NCBI RefSeq assembly: GCF_029582805.1
Contig: NZ_JAKKUT010000002.1
Span: forward strand, 310,001-374,000
Length of the DNA stretch: 64,000 bases
Origin: Candidatus Synechococcus calcipolaris G9
GTDB lineage: Bacteria; Cyanobacteriota; Cyanobacteriia; Thermosynechococcales; Thermosynechococcaceae
Reading direction: 5' to 3'
Under the pieces are notes generated by a model, which worked only from the letters and a program-made list of their open reading frames with translations, did not search any database and was not told where the DNA came from. Below are positions 48,114 through 57,971 of this stretch, in pieces (position 1 is the first letter of the stretch; each line of letters begins with the position of its first letter). Made by a program: the position numbers and the translations under genes.

Positions 48114-49046
48114 TCAAAAGGGAGTGCAGTTTCCCCCTAAGCCCTCGGCAATGACACAGGTATTTTGAATTAACATGCCTTGATAGCTACCGGCCGGGGT
48201 TCTTGCTGGGCCAATGCCATCGGCAATTAAGACCTGATCGGAAACCTTTACCCCCGCTTCCTTGGCAACATTTTGGAGAACCCGATCATTGGTCGTTAAC
48301 TCTGTAAAGACCGTGGGTACACCCGTATCTCGAATAGCCTGAATCAGGGTGCGAACTTGGGCCGCCGTTGGTTCCTGTTCCGTGGAAAACCCTAAGAGAG
48401 TTCCTTCAATGGTTAAGCCATAGGCCTGGGCATAGTAGCCAAAGGCATCATGGGTGGTAACTAATCGCCGCTGTTCATCGGGGATGGTGGCAATTTGGGC
48501 CGGCATCCAGGTGTGTATCTGGTTTAACTCTTGGATCAATGCCTCTGCATTAGCCTGGTACTGGGGCGCATTCTCTGGATCCTGTTGGGACAGGGTTGCT
48601 TGGATTAACCCCACCATTTCAATGCCATGGGCGGCATTATGCCAAATATGGGGATCGGGATTGCCGACCTCATCAACCAAAAAATCAGTGACTGCCTGCT
48701 CGTGAATCGGAATTTTAGGTGCGGCGGATTGGGTTGCAGCCACCATCTGAATAATGGAGGGTTCAAAGTCCATGCCACCATAAAAGATAACATCAGCCCG
48801 TTCTAGGGCACGGCGATCAGCAGGAGTTGCATCATAAGTATGGGGGTCGCGATCGTAGTTGATTAAACAGGTGAGATGGATCGCCGTTGCGGCAATTTGT
48901 TCCACCATGCTACACAAAACGCTGTAAGAGGCCACCACATTAAGCTTGCCGTCCATGGAATCCATTCTCGGAGATGGGGCATTGCAGCCAATCAGGAGAG
49001 AGCATAACCCCAGTAGACCCAGCCCCTTAAGCTTGGATAGAACCAT
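48114..49046 (-). CDS. Metal-binding lipoprotein of an Mn/Zn ABC importer
   Basis: 310 residues. Signal peptide with lipobox SLLIGC. Cluster A-I (ZnuA/MntC) fold: ligand regions DPHTYDATPADRRAL (His), NPDPHIWHNAAH (His), VTTHDAFGYYAQ and VFTELTTND, and Asp in LIADGIG. The C-terminus has two Cys (QNTCVIAEGLGGNC) that may pair. Zn or Mn cannot be decided. No ATPase or permease gene is adjacent, so it must use a partner elsewhere. The upstream spacer is very AT-rich. Confidence 0.88.
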   Translation of the reverse strand: MVLSKLKGLGLLGLCSLLIGCNAPSPRMDSMDGKLNVVASYSVLCSMVEQIAATAIHLTCLINYDRDPHTYDATPADRRALERADVIFYGGMDFEPSIIQMVAATQSAAPKIPIHEQAVTDFLVDEVGNPDPHIWHNAAHGIEMVGLIQATLSQQDPENAPQYQANAEALIQELNQIHTWMPAQIATIPDEQRRLVTTHDAFGYYAQAYGLTIEGTLLGFSTEQEPTAAQVRTLIQAIRDTGVPTVFTELTTNDRVLQNVAKEAGVKVSDQVLIADGIGPARTPAGSYQGMLIQNTCVIAEGLGGNCTPF

Positions 49047-49168
49047 TGACCTTACCTAAAAATATGCCCATGGGCAGAACAATGAAAAGATAATGAATTA
49101 AAAATGAAAGAAATATGAAATATTTATATATGATCGTACCATGACCCGGCGATCGCCCCTAGGGGGAC

Positions 49169-49411
49169 TCATCCTTGGATGGCGAGGTTGAGGCTTTCGG
49201 TGGCACCGGAGGTGAAAATTACATTGCGGGGAGAGGCACCCACTAGGTCAGCAACCTGGCAAGCCGCTTGTTTGACGGCAACTTCAGCGCGATCGCCTAC
49301 CTCATGATCAATACTGCTGGCGTTGCCAAAGTCATCGGTCATGGTACGAAGAATTTTCTGAGCAACTCTAGGATCAACTGGGGTGGTAGCGTGGTAGTCA
49401 AGACAGATCAT
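49169..49411 (-). pseudogene. Cysteine desulfurase, N-terminal stump
   Basis: 80 residues: [31 protein letters not shown] and [16 protein letters not shown] match the first fifth of IscS/NifS enzymes of ~390 residues, then a stop. The PLP-Lys and catalytic-Cys parts are absent downstream, so it cannot be active. It lies in a debris-rich zone between the metal-binding lipoprotein and a Uma2 gene. Confidence 0.85.
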
Positions 49412-49439
49412 GAGTTAGTATCGGAGGCAAAACTTGTAG

Positions 49440-50012
49440 CTAAGTCAGCAGATTCGTATTCTCGTATAGAGTTGCAACCATGCCCGAAAACCCTATGCTC
49501 TTAAGCTCAAGGATGTCTCTATCGCGAACAATTTGAGGCATCCAAAGATTATTCGACTTGCGCTCAAACCGTTCTACTAACAGTTGCTTTTGGTGAACAA
49601 GAACGTATTCTTGTAGTTCTGGAATTGTTTTATAGTCCGCAAACTTATCCCCCCGGTCAAAGGCTTCTGTGGACTCTGATAATACCTCCACAATCAGCTT
49701 AGGATGAAGAATGAAATCTTCCTCAGAGTTGCGATCATGTTCATCGCAGGTAACGGCAATATCTGAATAGTAGAAAATACCCAGATCAGGCAACCGTACT
49801 TTCATATCAGTGGCATAGGGCAAACAGCCCGTACCCCGAAGATGGTTTACTAATAGAGCCGAGAAATTGCCCACAATAATAACGTGAGCCTTGCTGGCCC
49901 CAGCCATCGCCACTAGTTGTCCCTGGTAATATTCATGCTTAATTGGACTAATCCGCTCAATTTCCAGGTATTCTTCAGGGGTGAAATTAGTATGGCGTTG
50001 AACTAGGGGCAT
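49440..50012 (-). CDS. Uma2 family nuclease-fold protein
   Basis: 190 residues of the other common Uma2 subgroup: FTPEEYLEIERISPIKHEYY, KVRLPDLGIFYYSDIAV, LIVEVLSESTEAFDRGDKF and YKTIPELQEYVLVHQ. The Asp-(x)-Glu-x-Lys-like nuclease pattern is retained. It is not a close copy of the 34837/35517 pair. Function unknown. Confidence 0.88.
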   Translation of the reverse strand: MPLVQRHTNFTPEEYLEIERISPIKHEYYQGQLVAMAGASKAHVIIVGNFSALLVNHLRGTGCLPYATDMKVRLPDLGIFYYSDIAVTCDEHDRNSEEDFILHPKLIVEVLSESTEAFDRGDKFADYKTIPELQEYVLVHQKQLLVERFERKSNNLWMPQIVRDRDILELKSIGFSGMVATLYENTNLLT

Positions 50013-50375
50013 GGCTGTGCGCTCCTATTCAGGAAATACTTAAGGGTATGAGAGCTTGGCGGCGGTGACCCAACCGTCATATTAAGTCTAGGGCGGTTTG
50101 GGCCATTTGCTGAAGTGTGGCGCGATCGCCCTCGGTAAGCTGCCGCCATAGCACTGAATTAAACCTCAGTCGGCTAAGTTTTTTACTTCGCCGTAAAAAT
50201 TTACGTCGCTTAAGTTTTTCAAAGGGCATGGCCAGCATGATGCGCTCGATGTCGTTGAGTTCGGCAATATAAGGGCACCTCGATTAATTCAAAATTTTGG
50301 GAGATCGCAAACGAGATTTCAATGGTTTCAGCCTCTATTTTTTGCAGATCAAGCAATTTTTCGAAGTGCCCTTGA
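50013..50375. other. Intergenic zone with unrecognised coding debris
   Basis: About 360 bases without an intact gene. On the minus strand an open stretch (about 50340-50270) reads IEAETIEISFAISQNFELI, then shifts frame and reads YIAELNDIERIMLAMPFEKL and further basic sequence to a stop near 50081. It looks like the worn remains of one gene, but no family is recognised. Confidence 0.35.
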
Positions 50376-50717
50376 TTAATATCGGGGCATCGTTTCATCC
50401 ACATGGCAGGCATAGGCTTCAATGCCACCGACAATATTTTTGACATCGGTAAAGCCTTGATGAAGGAGCCATTGGCCAAACTGGGCCGATCGCACCCCAT
50501 GGTGGCAGAGGACAAGGGTTTCTTTGTGGGGATCCAGTAAGGTAGCTAGTTGTCCCGACCAATCGGAAAATTGACTGAGGGGTAGGGCTAAAAAACCAGG
50601 AATATGGGCGATCGCTAACTCTTCGGGTTCACGAACATCAATGAGTTGCAGTTTGTCATCCCCATTTCCTAAGCGTTCAGCCAGTTCAATGACTGAGATG
50701 GCTCCTAAGCTACTCAT
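50376..50717 (-). CDS. Rhodanese-like sulfurtransferase
   Basis: 113-residue single rhodanese domain. Active-site loop with Cys in VLCHHGVRSAQ, DVREPEE at the N-terminal half and GGIEAYACHVD near the end. It overlaps the anti-sigma gene by eight bases and so is likely in the sigG operon; this order suggests a link to redox or sulfide signals. Confidence 0.9.
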   Translation of the reverse strand: MSSLGAISVIELAERLGNGDDKLQLIDVREPEELAIAHIPGFLALPLSQFSDWSGQLATLLDPHKETLVLCHHGVRSAQFGQWLLHQGFTDVKNIVGGIEAYACHVDETMPRY

Positions 50718-51240
50718 TCTCGGTTGAGTGTTCTACTGAAGTGACAGAGTCGTCCACTAGAATCACATCAGGAATTTCAATGGGGGGACGATCCAGACTC
50801 AGCATTAAACCTAGCCCCTGGAGATTTTCCGGCAAGGTTGGCTCTATGGCGTTGGGATTCGGCTCCAAGCTGGCGGACGTGGTGACAGCCAATTGGGGCA
50901 TGGGTGCATTTCCCGGCAAGACATTGGTAATGACGCCCACCGCAGCGGCAGCAATGGCCGCACCTAGCCCCCCCCAAACTAAAAGTAAACGAGGACGGCG
51001 TTGCTGGGCTTTGCAAATAACTTGACTGGCCAGGCGATCCGCTGAAAGACTAGGGGCGATCGCAGGCATATCCTGGAACCCAGACTGAAGAGTGAGTAAG
51101 CGTCGGTAGAGGCGTTGGCTTTCCGAGTCCGTGGCTAGCCAGGTTTCCACCTGTTGCCGTTCGACCGGAGTTACTTCCCCATCTAGGTAGGCGCTCAAGA
51201 GTTCAAATCGATCCCGTTTTAGAACATCTAAATCATCCAT
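50710..51240 (-). CDS. Anti-sigma factor of SigG
   Basis: 176 residues: an N-terminal anti-sigma domain (FELLSAYLDGEVTPVERQQV), one membrane helix (LLVWGGLGAAIAAAAVGVIT at ~84-103) and a C-terminal periplasmic or lumenal tail. This is the RseA-type layout. It follows the ECF sigma gene by 101 bases, matching the sigG/sapG pair of other cyanobacteria. The His-Cys-Cys zinc motif is absent. Confidence 0.82.
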   Translation of the reverse strand: MDDLDVLKRDRFELLSAYLDGEVTPVERQQVETWLATDSESQRLYRRLLTLQSGFQDMPAIAPSLSADRLASQVICKAQQRRPRLLLVWGGLGAAIAAAAVGVITNVLPGNAPMPQLAVTTSASLEPNPNAIEPTLPENLQGLGLMLSLDRPPIEIPDVILVDDSVTSVEHSTENE

Positions 51241-51341
51241 AATTGTTGTTTCTCCTCAGGTTTTCAGGGTAGATCATTTTTGGGCATCTGTCGAAGGTTG
51301 GGATGAAAACCTTGACTGGATAGGGGTTAGGGCCGCTCCAC

Positions 51342-52001
51342 CTAGAAGCCATCGAGATGGGGCTGAAGTTCACTTTGAAGTCGTTGCCGGGCCCGGGCGA
51401 TGCGCGACTTCACGGTGCCCAGGGAGACCCCGGTAATTTGGGCAATGTCTTCGTAGGTTAGTCCCTCAATTTCCCGGAGGACGATCGTGGTACGAAAGGT
51501 TTCCGGCAAGGCGGCGATCGCCTGACGCAGTTGCTCATAGAATTCACCGGTGGTTAGGGCATCGTCGGGGCCAGGGTCTGGGGCAGCAATTTCCCAGTTG
51601 AGTTCCCCGTCCATGGTCTGTAGGGGGGCATCCAGGGAAAGGGGAGTCTGATGCCGTTTCCGTTTGCGTAGTTCATCGTAAAACAGGTTGGTGGCAATGC
51701 GACTCAACCAGCCGCGAAACTTACTCGGATCCTGAAGCTTTTTAATATTGCGATAAACCCGAATCCACACTTCTTGGACTAAATCTGCCCGATCATCCCA
51801 GTCTGGAGCCAAATGGTACATGACCCGTTCAATGTGGGATTGATGCCGACGGAGTAGCTCGGTAAAGGCAGCGCGATCGGGGGTTGCTCCGCTCTGACAG
51901 CGTAAAACCAACTCATGGGGAGTAAGTTTAGTTAGCGGCACAGTCACCCTGAAATAGGTCTCCTCAACACTGGGCCAAGAAATAGGGATCGTGGATGTCA
52001 T
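51342..52001 (-). CDS. sigG: ECF sigma factor SigG
   Basis: 219 residues from ATG 52001; 22 upstream codons are open but unlike the family. Region 2 is in RADLVQEVWIRVYRNIKKL with RGWLSRIATNLFYDELRKR, region 4 in LTYEDIAQITGVSLGTVKSR. SigG is the conserved envelope-stress ECF factor of cyanobacteria. It sits upstream of its anti-sigma factor and a rhodanese gene and is divergent from hisS. Confidence 0.88.
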   Translation of the reverse strand: MTSTIPISWPSVEETYFRVTVPLTKLTPHELVLRCQSGATPDRAAFTELLRRHQSHIERVMYHLAPDWDDRADLVQEVWIRVYRNIKKLQDPSKFRGWLSRIATNLFYDELRKRKRHQTPLSLDAPLQTMDGELNWEIAAPDPGPDDALTTGEFYEQLRQAIAALPETFRTTIVLREIEGLTYEDIAQITGVSLGTVKSRIARARQRLQSELQPHLDGF

Positions 52002-52262
52002 GGGCAAAAGTGACCTTAGAACATTCCCTAGTCTTGACGCGAACATGGTACAAATGTTCCGCTGCAACTCGGCTGCTTTGAAACAGGGCTGCTTTGCAAC
52101 GTAACTTATCTTATGCCTTTATGCTTCGATCTCCCTAACGACCACCGCCCAGCACAATCTTGCCCAGTATGATCTTGGAGGTATTCTTGTGGACGTTAGG
52201 TTTTTTCGAGACACTGGTAAAGAGCATATCGTCAACCGCACCTAAGGACACAAGAGAATTTT

Positions 52263-53570
52263 ATGACTGGTCTTCAGGCTCCTCGGGGCACTCGTGATAT
52301 TCTACCGGAAGAGCAAATGTATTGGCAGACCCTAGAAACCCAGGCCTGTCAGATATTGGAACGGGCGGCCTATCGGCAGATCTGTACCCCCATTTTTGAG
52401 CAGACCGCCCTCTTTGAACGGGGGATTGGTGAAGCCACGGATATTGTCGGTAAGGAAATGTATACCTTTAGCGATCGCGGTCAGCGGTCGTTAACGCTGC
52501 GTCCAGAAGGTACGGCGGGGGTTGTGCGCGCCTACATTGAGCATGGCTTACATCAGCAGGGGGGGGTTCAGCGACTCTGGTATACGGGCCCGATGTTTCG
52601 TTATGAGCGGCCCCAGTCCGGTCGCTATCGTCAGTTTCACCAGTTGGGGGTGGAGGTTTTGGGTAGTGGGGATGCCCGGGCCGATGTGGAGGTGATTGCC
52701 CTGGCCTTTGATATTCTCAAAGGTCTGGGGTTAGCTGACCTAACCTTAATGCTCAATTCCGTGGGCGATCGCAGCGATCGCAGTGACTACCGCCAAGCCC
52801 TCATTGACTATTTAACGCCCTACCGCCAAGACCTGGATAAGGATTCCCAGGAACGCCTCGATCGCAACCCCCTGCGAATTTTAGATAGCAAAGATGCCCG
52901 CACCCAAGAGATTGCCCAGGCTGCCCCCAAGCTCTTAGACTTTCTCAGCCCTGACTCCCAGGAACATTTTCAACGGGTAAAAACCTATCTGGATCAATTG
53001 GGCATTGCCTACACCATTAATCCCTGCCTTGTCCGGGGTTTAGACTATTACACCCATACCGCCTTTGAGTTTCAGAGTCGCAGTTTAGGGGCAGAGGCAA
53101 CGGTGTGTGGTGGCGGTCGCTATGATCATCTTGTCACTGAATTAGGGGGGCCGGAAACCCCAGCCATTGGTTGGGCCATGGGCCTAGAGCGATTAATTCT
53201 TTTGCTGCAACAACAGTCGTCTTCCCCAACCACTAACCTAGATTTTTATCTGGTCTCCCGCGGTGAAACAGCGGAACAACAGGGATTAATCTTGGCCCAA
53301 CATTTACGCCATCGTGGTTTTCGGGTAGAAATGGATCTCAGCGGCAGTGCCTTTGGTAAGCAACTTAAGCGGGCCGATCGCAGTGGTGCCCCCGGCTGCC
53401 TGATTATTGGCGAGAGTGAAGCGGCGGCGGCAACGGTACAACTTAAATGGCTGGCCCAGGGCCAACAGACGGTGGTGTCCCAAGGGGAGCTGCTGACATT
53501 GGATCTCCGCTCCCACCTTGACCAGGCGCGGGAATTCGCCACCGAACAATCAACCTCTGATGCGCCCTAA
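52263..53570 (+). CDS. hisS: Histidyl-tRNA synthetase
   Basis: 435 residues. Class II synthetase motifs: motif 1 near GTRDILPEEQ, motif 2 MFRYERPQSGRYRQFHQ, the His-specific LVRGLDYYTHTAFEFQ and motif 3 GWAMGLERLILL, then the anticodon-binding domain. Followed by sirB and csaB in the same direction. Confidence 0.97.
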   Translation: MTGLQAPRGTRDILPEEQMYWQTLETQACQILERAAYRQICTPIFEQTALFERGIGEATDIVGKEMYTFSDRGQRSLTLRPEGTAGVVRAYIEHGLHQQGGVQRLWYTGPMFRYERPQSGRYRQFHQLGVEVLGSGDARADVEVIALAFDILKGLGLADLTLMLNSVGDRSDRSDYRQALIDYLTPYRQDLDKDSQERLDRNPLRILDSKDARTQEIAQAAPKLLDFLSPDSQEHFQRVKTYLDQLGIAYTINPCLVRGLDYYTHTAFEFQSRSLGAEATVCGGGRYDHLVTELGGPETPAIGWAMGLERLILLLQQQSSSPTTNLDFYLVSRGETAEQQGLILAQHLRHRGFRVEMDLSGSAFGKQLKRADRSGAPGCLIIGESEAAAATVQLKWLAQGQQTVVSQGELLTLDLRSHLDQAREFATEQSTSDAP

Positions 53571-53606
53571 TCCTATGCTCTTGCCATCCCATGACTGTGT
53601 AATTCT

Positions 53607-54407
53607 ATGACTGTGGCTATTTTTTTGGTTGCCCACGGCAGCTATGACCCCCGCCCTGCCATTGCCCTCAGGAAATTCTACCAAGGACTGGGCGATCGCC
53701 TGGCCCCATGGGCCGATTTAGCGGATCCTAGCCATCTGGGTGTAGGCATTTTAGACTGCGCCCCCATTCCCCTAGGGGAGCAACTTTGCCAATTTATCCA
53801 GGGGCTAGAAACCCAGGTTGAGCGGGTAGGGGTGGTGCCCCTATTTTTATTACCGGGGATCCATGTGATGGAGGATATTCCCAGGGCGATCGCCCGGGCC
53901 CAGAAGAGTTGTTCCATTCCCCTAGAACTCCTGCCTTTTTTGGGGTCTTGGCCCCCCTTTCGCCACCTGATTCAGGCCCATTTAAGCCCATCCGCAAACT
54001 GGATACTCATTGCCCATGGAAGTCGCCGCCCCCAAGCCCAGGAATGGCTGCAAACCCTGGCCCAAACCTGTGGTGCCAAGCTGGCGGTGTGGTCCCAGGA
54101 GCACTCCCTAGAAGGGGCAATTCAAGGGATTCTAGCTGAAGAGAAGGGGCATCCACCCTGTTCCATTTCGATCTTTCCCTATTTTCTCTTTGCCGGTAAG
54201 ACCGTTGAAGCCATTGGCCAGCGGGTTCAGGAACTGCAAGGGCAGTATCCCCAGGTACGGCTCCATATCCATCCCAGTGTAGAGGTTACAGCAGAATTAC
54301 TCGATTGTGTTGCCCACCATATTACCCATGGGATTGAGGCATTGGATTTCCCTACGACAGCCGGGGAACAAGGGTTGAGTTTCTCTGGCGTGGATAGAAC
54401 GCCATGA
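53607..54407 (+). CDS. sirB: Sirohydrochlorin ferrochelatase (CbiX/SirB family)
   Basis: 266 residues with two CbiX-type halves. Metal-binding His in LVAHGSYDPRP and IAHGSRRPQA, and the central LFLLPGIHVMEDIP. It inserts Fe into sirohydrochlorin to form siroheme for nitrite and sulfite reductases; a cobaltochelatase role cannot be excluded. csaB starts inside its last codons (four-base overlap). Confidence 0.87.
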   Translation: MTVAIFLVAHGSYDPRPAIALRKFYQGLGDRLAPWADLADPSHLGVGILDCAPIPLGEQLCQFIQGLETQVERVGVVPLFLLPGIHVMEDIPRAIARAQKSCSIPLELLPFLGSWPPFRHLIQAHLSPSANWILIAHGSRRPQAQEWLQTLAQTCGAKLAVWSQEHSLEGAIQGILAEEKGHPPCSISIFPYFLFAGKTVEAIGQRVQELQGQYPQVRLHIHPSVEVTAELLDCVAHHITHGIEALDFPTTAGEQGLSFSGVDRTP

Positions 54408-55519
54408 GCCTATCTCCCCCAGAGTCATCTTCTCCAATCAGGGTGCTGTTGTGCGGCTACTACGGCTATGGGAATGGCGGCGATGAGGCTTTGTTGGCCA
54501 CCCTTTTGCAAATGCTCCCGGCATCGGTTACGCCGATTGTGCTGACCAGTGATCCCACGACTACCGCAGCCCTCCATGGGGTGGACACCTGCGATCGCCG
54601 CGATTGGCGAAAACTTCTCAAACTTTTAGGGCAGTGTGATGGTTTTATTTGGGGTGGGGGCAGTCTCATTCAAGATGTCACCAGTTGGCGTAGTCCCCTC
54701 TATTACCTAGGCTTAATGGCCTTGGCCCAGGGTTCTGGAGCAATAACATTGGCCTGGGGGCAAGGTATTGGCCCGCTGAGATCGCCCCTCAATCAAATGC
54801 TAACGAAACACTTATTAAAAAACTGTCGTGCAGTGACGGTCAGAGATGACACCTCTGGCGCACTTTTAACCCGTTGGCGCATTCCCTACACCCAGGGAGC
54901 CGATCCCGTATGGGCCCTCGATGGAGTTCCTGTTTCCCTAGACAATCTGCCCTCGCCCCGGATCGCCCTATCCCTGCGGAGTCATCGAACCCTTACCCCA
55001 GAACGTCTAGGGGTGTTGTGCCAGGCCCTCGATCAGTTTCAGCAAATAACCCAGGCGTTTATCCTACTGTTGCCTTTTCAAAAGTCCCAGGATTTGGCCA
55101 TTGCCGAGGAAATTCATGCCTTCCTGGGCGATCGCGCCACAACCAAGGATGCCCTCCCCAGTCAAAGGAGTCAAATTTTAATCCTCGAAAATCCCAGGGA
55201 CCTGAAGGGGGTATTTGCAACCATTGACTTTGCGATCGCCATGCGCCTCCATGCCCTAATTATGGCGGCGGCGGAAGGTTGTCCCTGCTTTGCCCTCAGC
55301 TACGATCCCAAGGTCACAAGCTTAATGACGGAACTGAATTTACCCGGTCTAGAAATGACTGAGTTACCCATGGAGCCAACCCACCTGGCCCACCACTGGA
55401 CAAGGGCCTATTCCCAAGGGGCGATCGCCCCCAATCAACGCCAAACCCTAAGAACATCTGCTCTGAATCATCAACGAATACTGGAAACGATTACCACGAA
55501 AAAGAGAGCAATATCCTAA
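54404..55519 (+). CDS. csaB: Polysaccharide pyruvyl transferase CsaB
   Basis: 371 residues. CsaB adds pyruvate to cell-wall polysaccharide, by which SLH-domain proteins bind. Motifs LLCGYYGYGNGGDEALL, FIWGGGSLIQD, LAWGQGIGPLRS and IAMRLHALIMAA are typical. Overlaps sirB by four bases, so co-translated. Outer-membrane SLH porins are the expected partners. Confidence 0.93.
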   Translation: MSLSPPESSSPIRVLLCGYYGYGNGGDEALLATLLQMLPASVTPIVLTSDPTTTAALHGVDTCDRRDWRKLLKLLGQCDGFIWGGGSLIQDVTSWRSPLYYLGLMALAQGSGAITLAWGQGIGPLRSPLNQMLTKHLLKNCRAVTVRDDTSGALLTRWRIPYTQGADPVWALDGVPVSLDNLPSPRIALSLRSHRTLTPERLGVLCQALDQFQQITQAFILLLPFQKSQDLAIAEEIHAFLGDRATTKDALPSQRSQILILENPRDLKGVFATIDFAIAMRLHALIMAAAEGCPCFALSYDPKVTSLMTELNLPGLEMTELPMEPTHLAHHWTRAYSQGAIAPNQRQTLRTSALNHQRILETITTKKRAIS

Positions 55520-55590
55520 TTAGGGACATTCGGACAAGCTCTCAAAATATTTAGTAATGGAGTAATGTTTAATCGTAGATTTAAGGTTTC

Positions 55591-55716
55591 TTATTTTTTG
55601 GTGAGAGGGTCAAATACCCCATCAAACTGTTTCAAAGCAAGGGGAAGGATATTCCGAACCGCCCAGCCTGCGGCTAATAACACCGGCAGGAGCACAAGTA
55701 AAACCCGCCAATCCAT
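55591..55716 (-). CDS. psbY: Photosystem II protein PsbY
   Basis: 41 residues, ATG 55716 to TAA 55593-55591. MDWRVLLVLLPVLLAAGWAV is the single membrane helix typical of PsbY, followed by RNILPLALKQF. A peripheral low-mass subunit near cytochrome b559. Found by reading the minus strand; too short for usual gene calls. Confidence 0.9.
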   Translation of the reverse strand: MDWRVLLVLLPVLLAAGWAVRNILPLALKQFDGVFDPLTKK

Positions 55717-56186
55717 AGGTCATGTTCTCCTAAAAGCGTGTCAAAAATTAAAAAAGTCTTAATAAATATCTTACAACAATTTACAATGATTGATCCAAAT
55801 AGTGATCCAAATTGATCCAAAAGCAGGATGTTGATCACCCTATTCCTACCAATTTTTATAAATTTTTATAGCTGTCGCCTGTTTCCTTAGGATATTGCAG
55901 ATCAGGGGGTGTGTTGGCTCTCGCCCCCAGTCAGGGGTTCCACCCCTGCACCCCGTCCTAAACTAAGCAACGATAGCTATACGAGTGGACCGGTTAGGAC
56001 AGTTGGTATCGTTGAAAAACCTGCACAGGGCCCCCACGGCGTTTTACTGCCGCAGCCTAGAATAAAACTAGCGATTGCCCCCTAGTAGGGATCAGGAGTG
56101 ATCTATCTTGAGTCTCTCAGATGGGATTCAGATAACCCTACCCTGCAAGACCGATCAATTTTGGACACCTTCAGGAGAACGAACCT
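55717..56186. other. Intergenic region with hairpins
   Basis: 470 bases without a gene. CAGGGG (55932-55937) pairs with CCCCTG (55943-55948); CAACGATA (55968-55975) pairs with TATCGTTG (56007-56014) over a 31-base gap. An AT stretch ATAAATTTTTAT lies near 55860. It may hold psbY and downstream promoters or a small repeat family member; no transcript can be asserted. Confidence 0.4.
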
Positions 56187-56654
56187 ATGCGTGTGAGGCT
56201 TGGCCCATTGGCCTGTGCAGTAACCCTTGGCTGGCTTATGTTGATGCCCGCAGCATCCGCCCAACGCCGCCGAAACCTTGATAATGACCCCCTAGATATT
56301 CCCACTATCCCGGAAGCCTTTACCCGCATTGATGGTGAACGGGGCTTTTATCGTGACCAGTCCATTTTAGGAGATTCCATCTTTCTCTTTGGTTTACCCT
56401 CCTTTAAGGATAACGACTTAGCGAAAGTGGGTCGTCAGGTTAACATCCTTTATCAGGATATGATGCAGCAGCAGGGCGGCTCCGAGGTTTTGCGTACCCG
56501 TGATCTGGATACTCCTTTCTGTACGTCCCTCTATGGCAATACTCCGCCTTGTAATTTTGTGGTAGACAACCCCATTCCACCGCCGGCTCCCACCTATTAC
56601 TTCCCGGAACCGGTACCGTTCACACCAGCCCCCCCTGTACCAGCCCTCTACTAA
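56187..56654 (+). CDS. Exported protein of unknown function
   Basis: 155 residues. Signal peptide (LACAVTLGWLMLMPAASA, cleavage about residue 25). The mature protein contains LDTPFCTSLYGNTPPCNF with two Cys, likely paired, and a Pro-rich C-terminal tail. Family not recognised, but its length and layout suit a small conserved cyanobacterial secreted or lumenal protein. Caution: AGGAGAACGAACCTATG provides a clear ribosome site. Confidence 0.65.
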   Translation: MRVRLGPLACAVTLGWLMLMPAASAQRRRNLDNDPLDIPTIPEAFTRIDGERGFYRDQSILGDSIFLFGLPSFKDNDLAKVGRQVNILYQDMMQQQGGSEVLRTRDLDTPFCTSLYGNTPPCNFVVDNPIPPPAPTYYFPEPVPFTPAPPVPALY

Positions 56655-56662
56655 GCCATCCC

Positions 56663-57856
56663 CTAGGGAGCGATCGCCACGACTGTTGCCGAACCCGCTT
56701 GGCTGGAATGTATCACGGCTTGGCGGGCCCAGCGATCGGCGGACAGAATATCCTCGAGGGTTGGCTCCGATGGATTATCTAAACGGTAGCGATCGCAGGT
56801 GGTTTCAATGAGGCGAGGAATATCGAGGAAGTCAATTTTCTCTTCTAAAAATAGGGCCACGGCCTGTTCATTGGCTGCATTTAGAACCGCTGGCATGGCT
56901 CCCCCGGCCCGGCCCGCTGCATATGCCAAACCCATACAGGGATATTTTTGGTGATCAGGGGCGCGGAAGGTCAAATCCCCGGACTTGACTAAATCTAGGC
57001 GGGGCCAATCTGTGGTGATCCGTTCTGGCCAGGAGAGGGCATAGAGCAGGGGTAATCGCATATCCGGCCATCCCAACTGGGCCAGAACCGAGGTGTCCTG
57101 TAGCTCAATGAGTGAATGGATAATACTTTGGGGATGGATGACAATATCAATGTGGTCATAGCCCACACCAAATAGATAGTGGGCCTCAATCACTTCCAGG
57201 CCCTTATTCATCAGGGTGGCAGAATCAACGGTAATTTTGGGCCCCATGGACCAGTTCGGGTGCTTGAGGGCATCGGCGACCGTCACCTGGGCAAGTTTTT
57301 CTACGGGCCAGTCTCGAAATGCGCCACCGGAGGCCGTCAGGATGATTTTTTTCAGTCCCCCCACGGGAACCCCCTGCAAGCATTGAAAAATAGCAGAATG
57401 TTCCGAATCTGCGGGTAATAGTTTCACGCCATGTTTTTCGATCAGGGGTAAAACCACTGGGCCGCCAGCAATGAGGGTTTCTTTATTGGCGAGGGCAATA
57501 TCTTTGCCAGCTTTAATGGCCGTTAGGGTGGGCAGCAAACCGGCACAGCCGACAATTCCGGTGACAACGGCTTCCGCATCTCCGTAGGCAGCAACCTCAT
57601 TTAAGCCACTGGGGCCAGCAACCAGAATCGGGGCTGGGTCGAGATCGGCGATCGCTGTTTTCAGGTCTGGTAATTGGTCAGGGTCGCTAATACTGGCAAT
57701 TGCTGGACGGAACTGACGAATTTGGGGAATCAATCGCTCTAAATTGCGGCCCGCCGCTAGACCAACAATGCGAAAGCGATCGGGGTGATGCTCAACAATA
57801 TCAAGGGTCTGGGTGCCAATGGAGCCTGTTGAGCCAAGGAGAGTCAGTGCCTTCAC
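56663..57856 (-). CDS. dxr: 1-deoxy-D-xylulose 5-phosphate reductoisomerase
   Basis: 397 residues. Makes MEP from DXP with NADPH in the isoprenoid pathway. NADPH motif [15 protein letters not shown], substrate/metal region [24 protein letters not shown] and [17 protein letters not shown] are all present. Convergent with the exported protein gene. Confidence 0.97.
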   Translation of the reverse strand: MKALTLLGSTGSIGTQTLDIVEHHPDRFRIVGLAAGRNLERLIPQIRQFRPAIASISDPDQLPDLKTAIADLDPAPILVAGPSGLNEVAAYGDAEAVVTGIVGCAGLLPTLTAIKAGKDIALANKETLIAGGPVVLPLIEKHGVKLLPADSEHSAIFQCLQGVPVGGLKKIILTASGGAFRDWPVEKLAQVTVADALKHPNWSMGPKITVDSATLMNKGLEVIEAHYLFGVGYDHIDIVIHPQSIIHSLIELQDTSVLAQLGWPDMRLPLLYALSWPERITTDWPRLDLVKSGDLTFRAPDHQKYPCMGLAYAAGRAGGAMPAVLNAANEQAVALFLEEKIDFLDIPRLIETTCDRYRLDNPSEPTLEDILSADRWARQAVIHSSQAGSATVVAIAP

Positions 57857-57971
57857 AATTTTTTAAGCTTTCCCTGTGAGAATTACCACCTCCATATCTA
57901 CAACAGCCGGGGACAGAAGGCAAACATTTCCCCATGCTAGTCTGGAAGCAGATCTAACTCAATCGTTGACT

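Noticed and set aside
55565-55762. 65-codon plus-strand frame
   Set aside because: It is the antisense of psbY, whose minus-strand protein is a clear family match.
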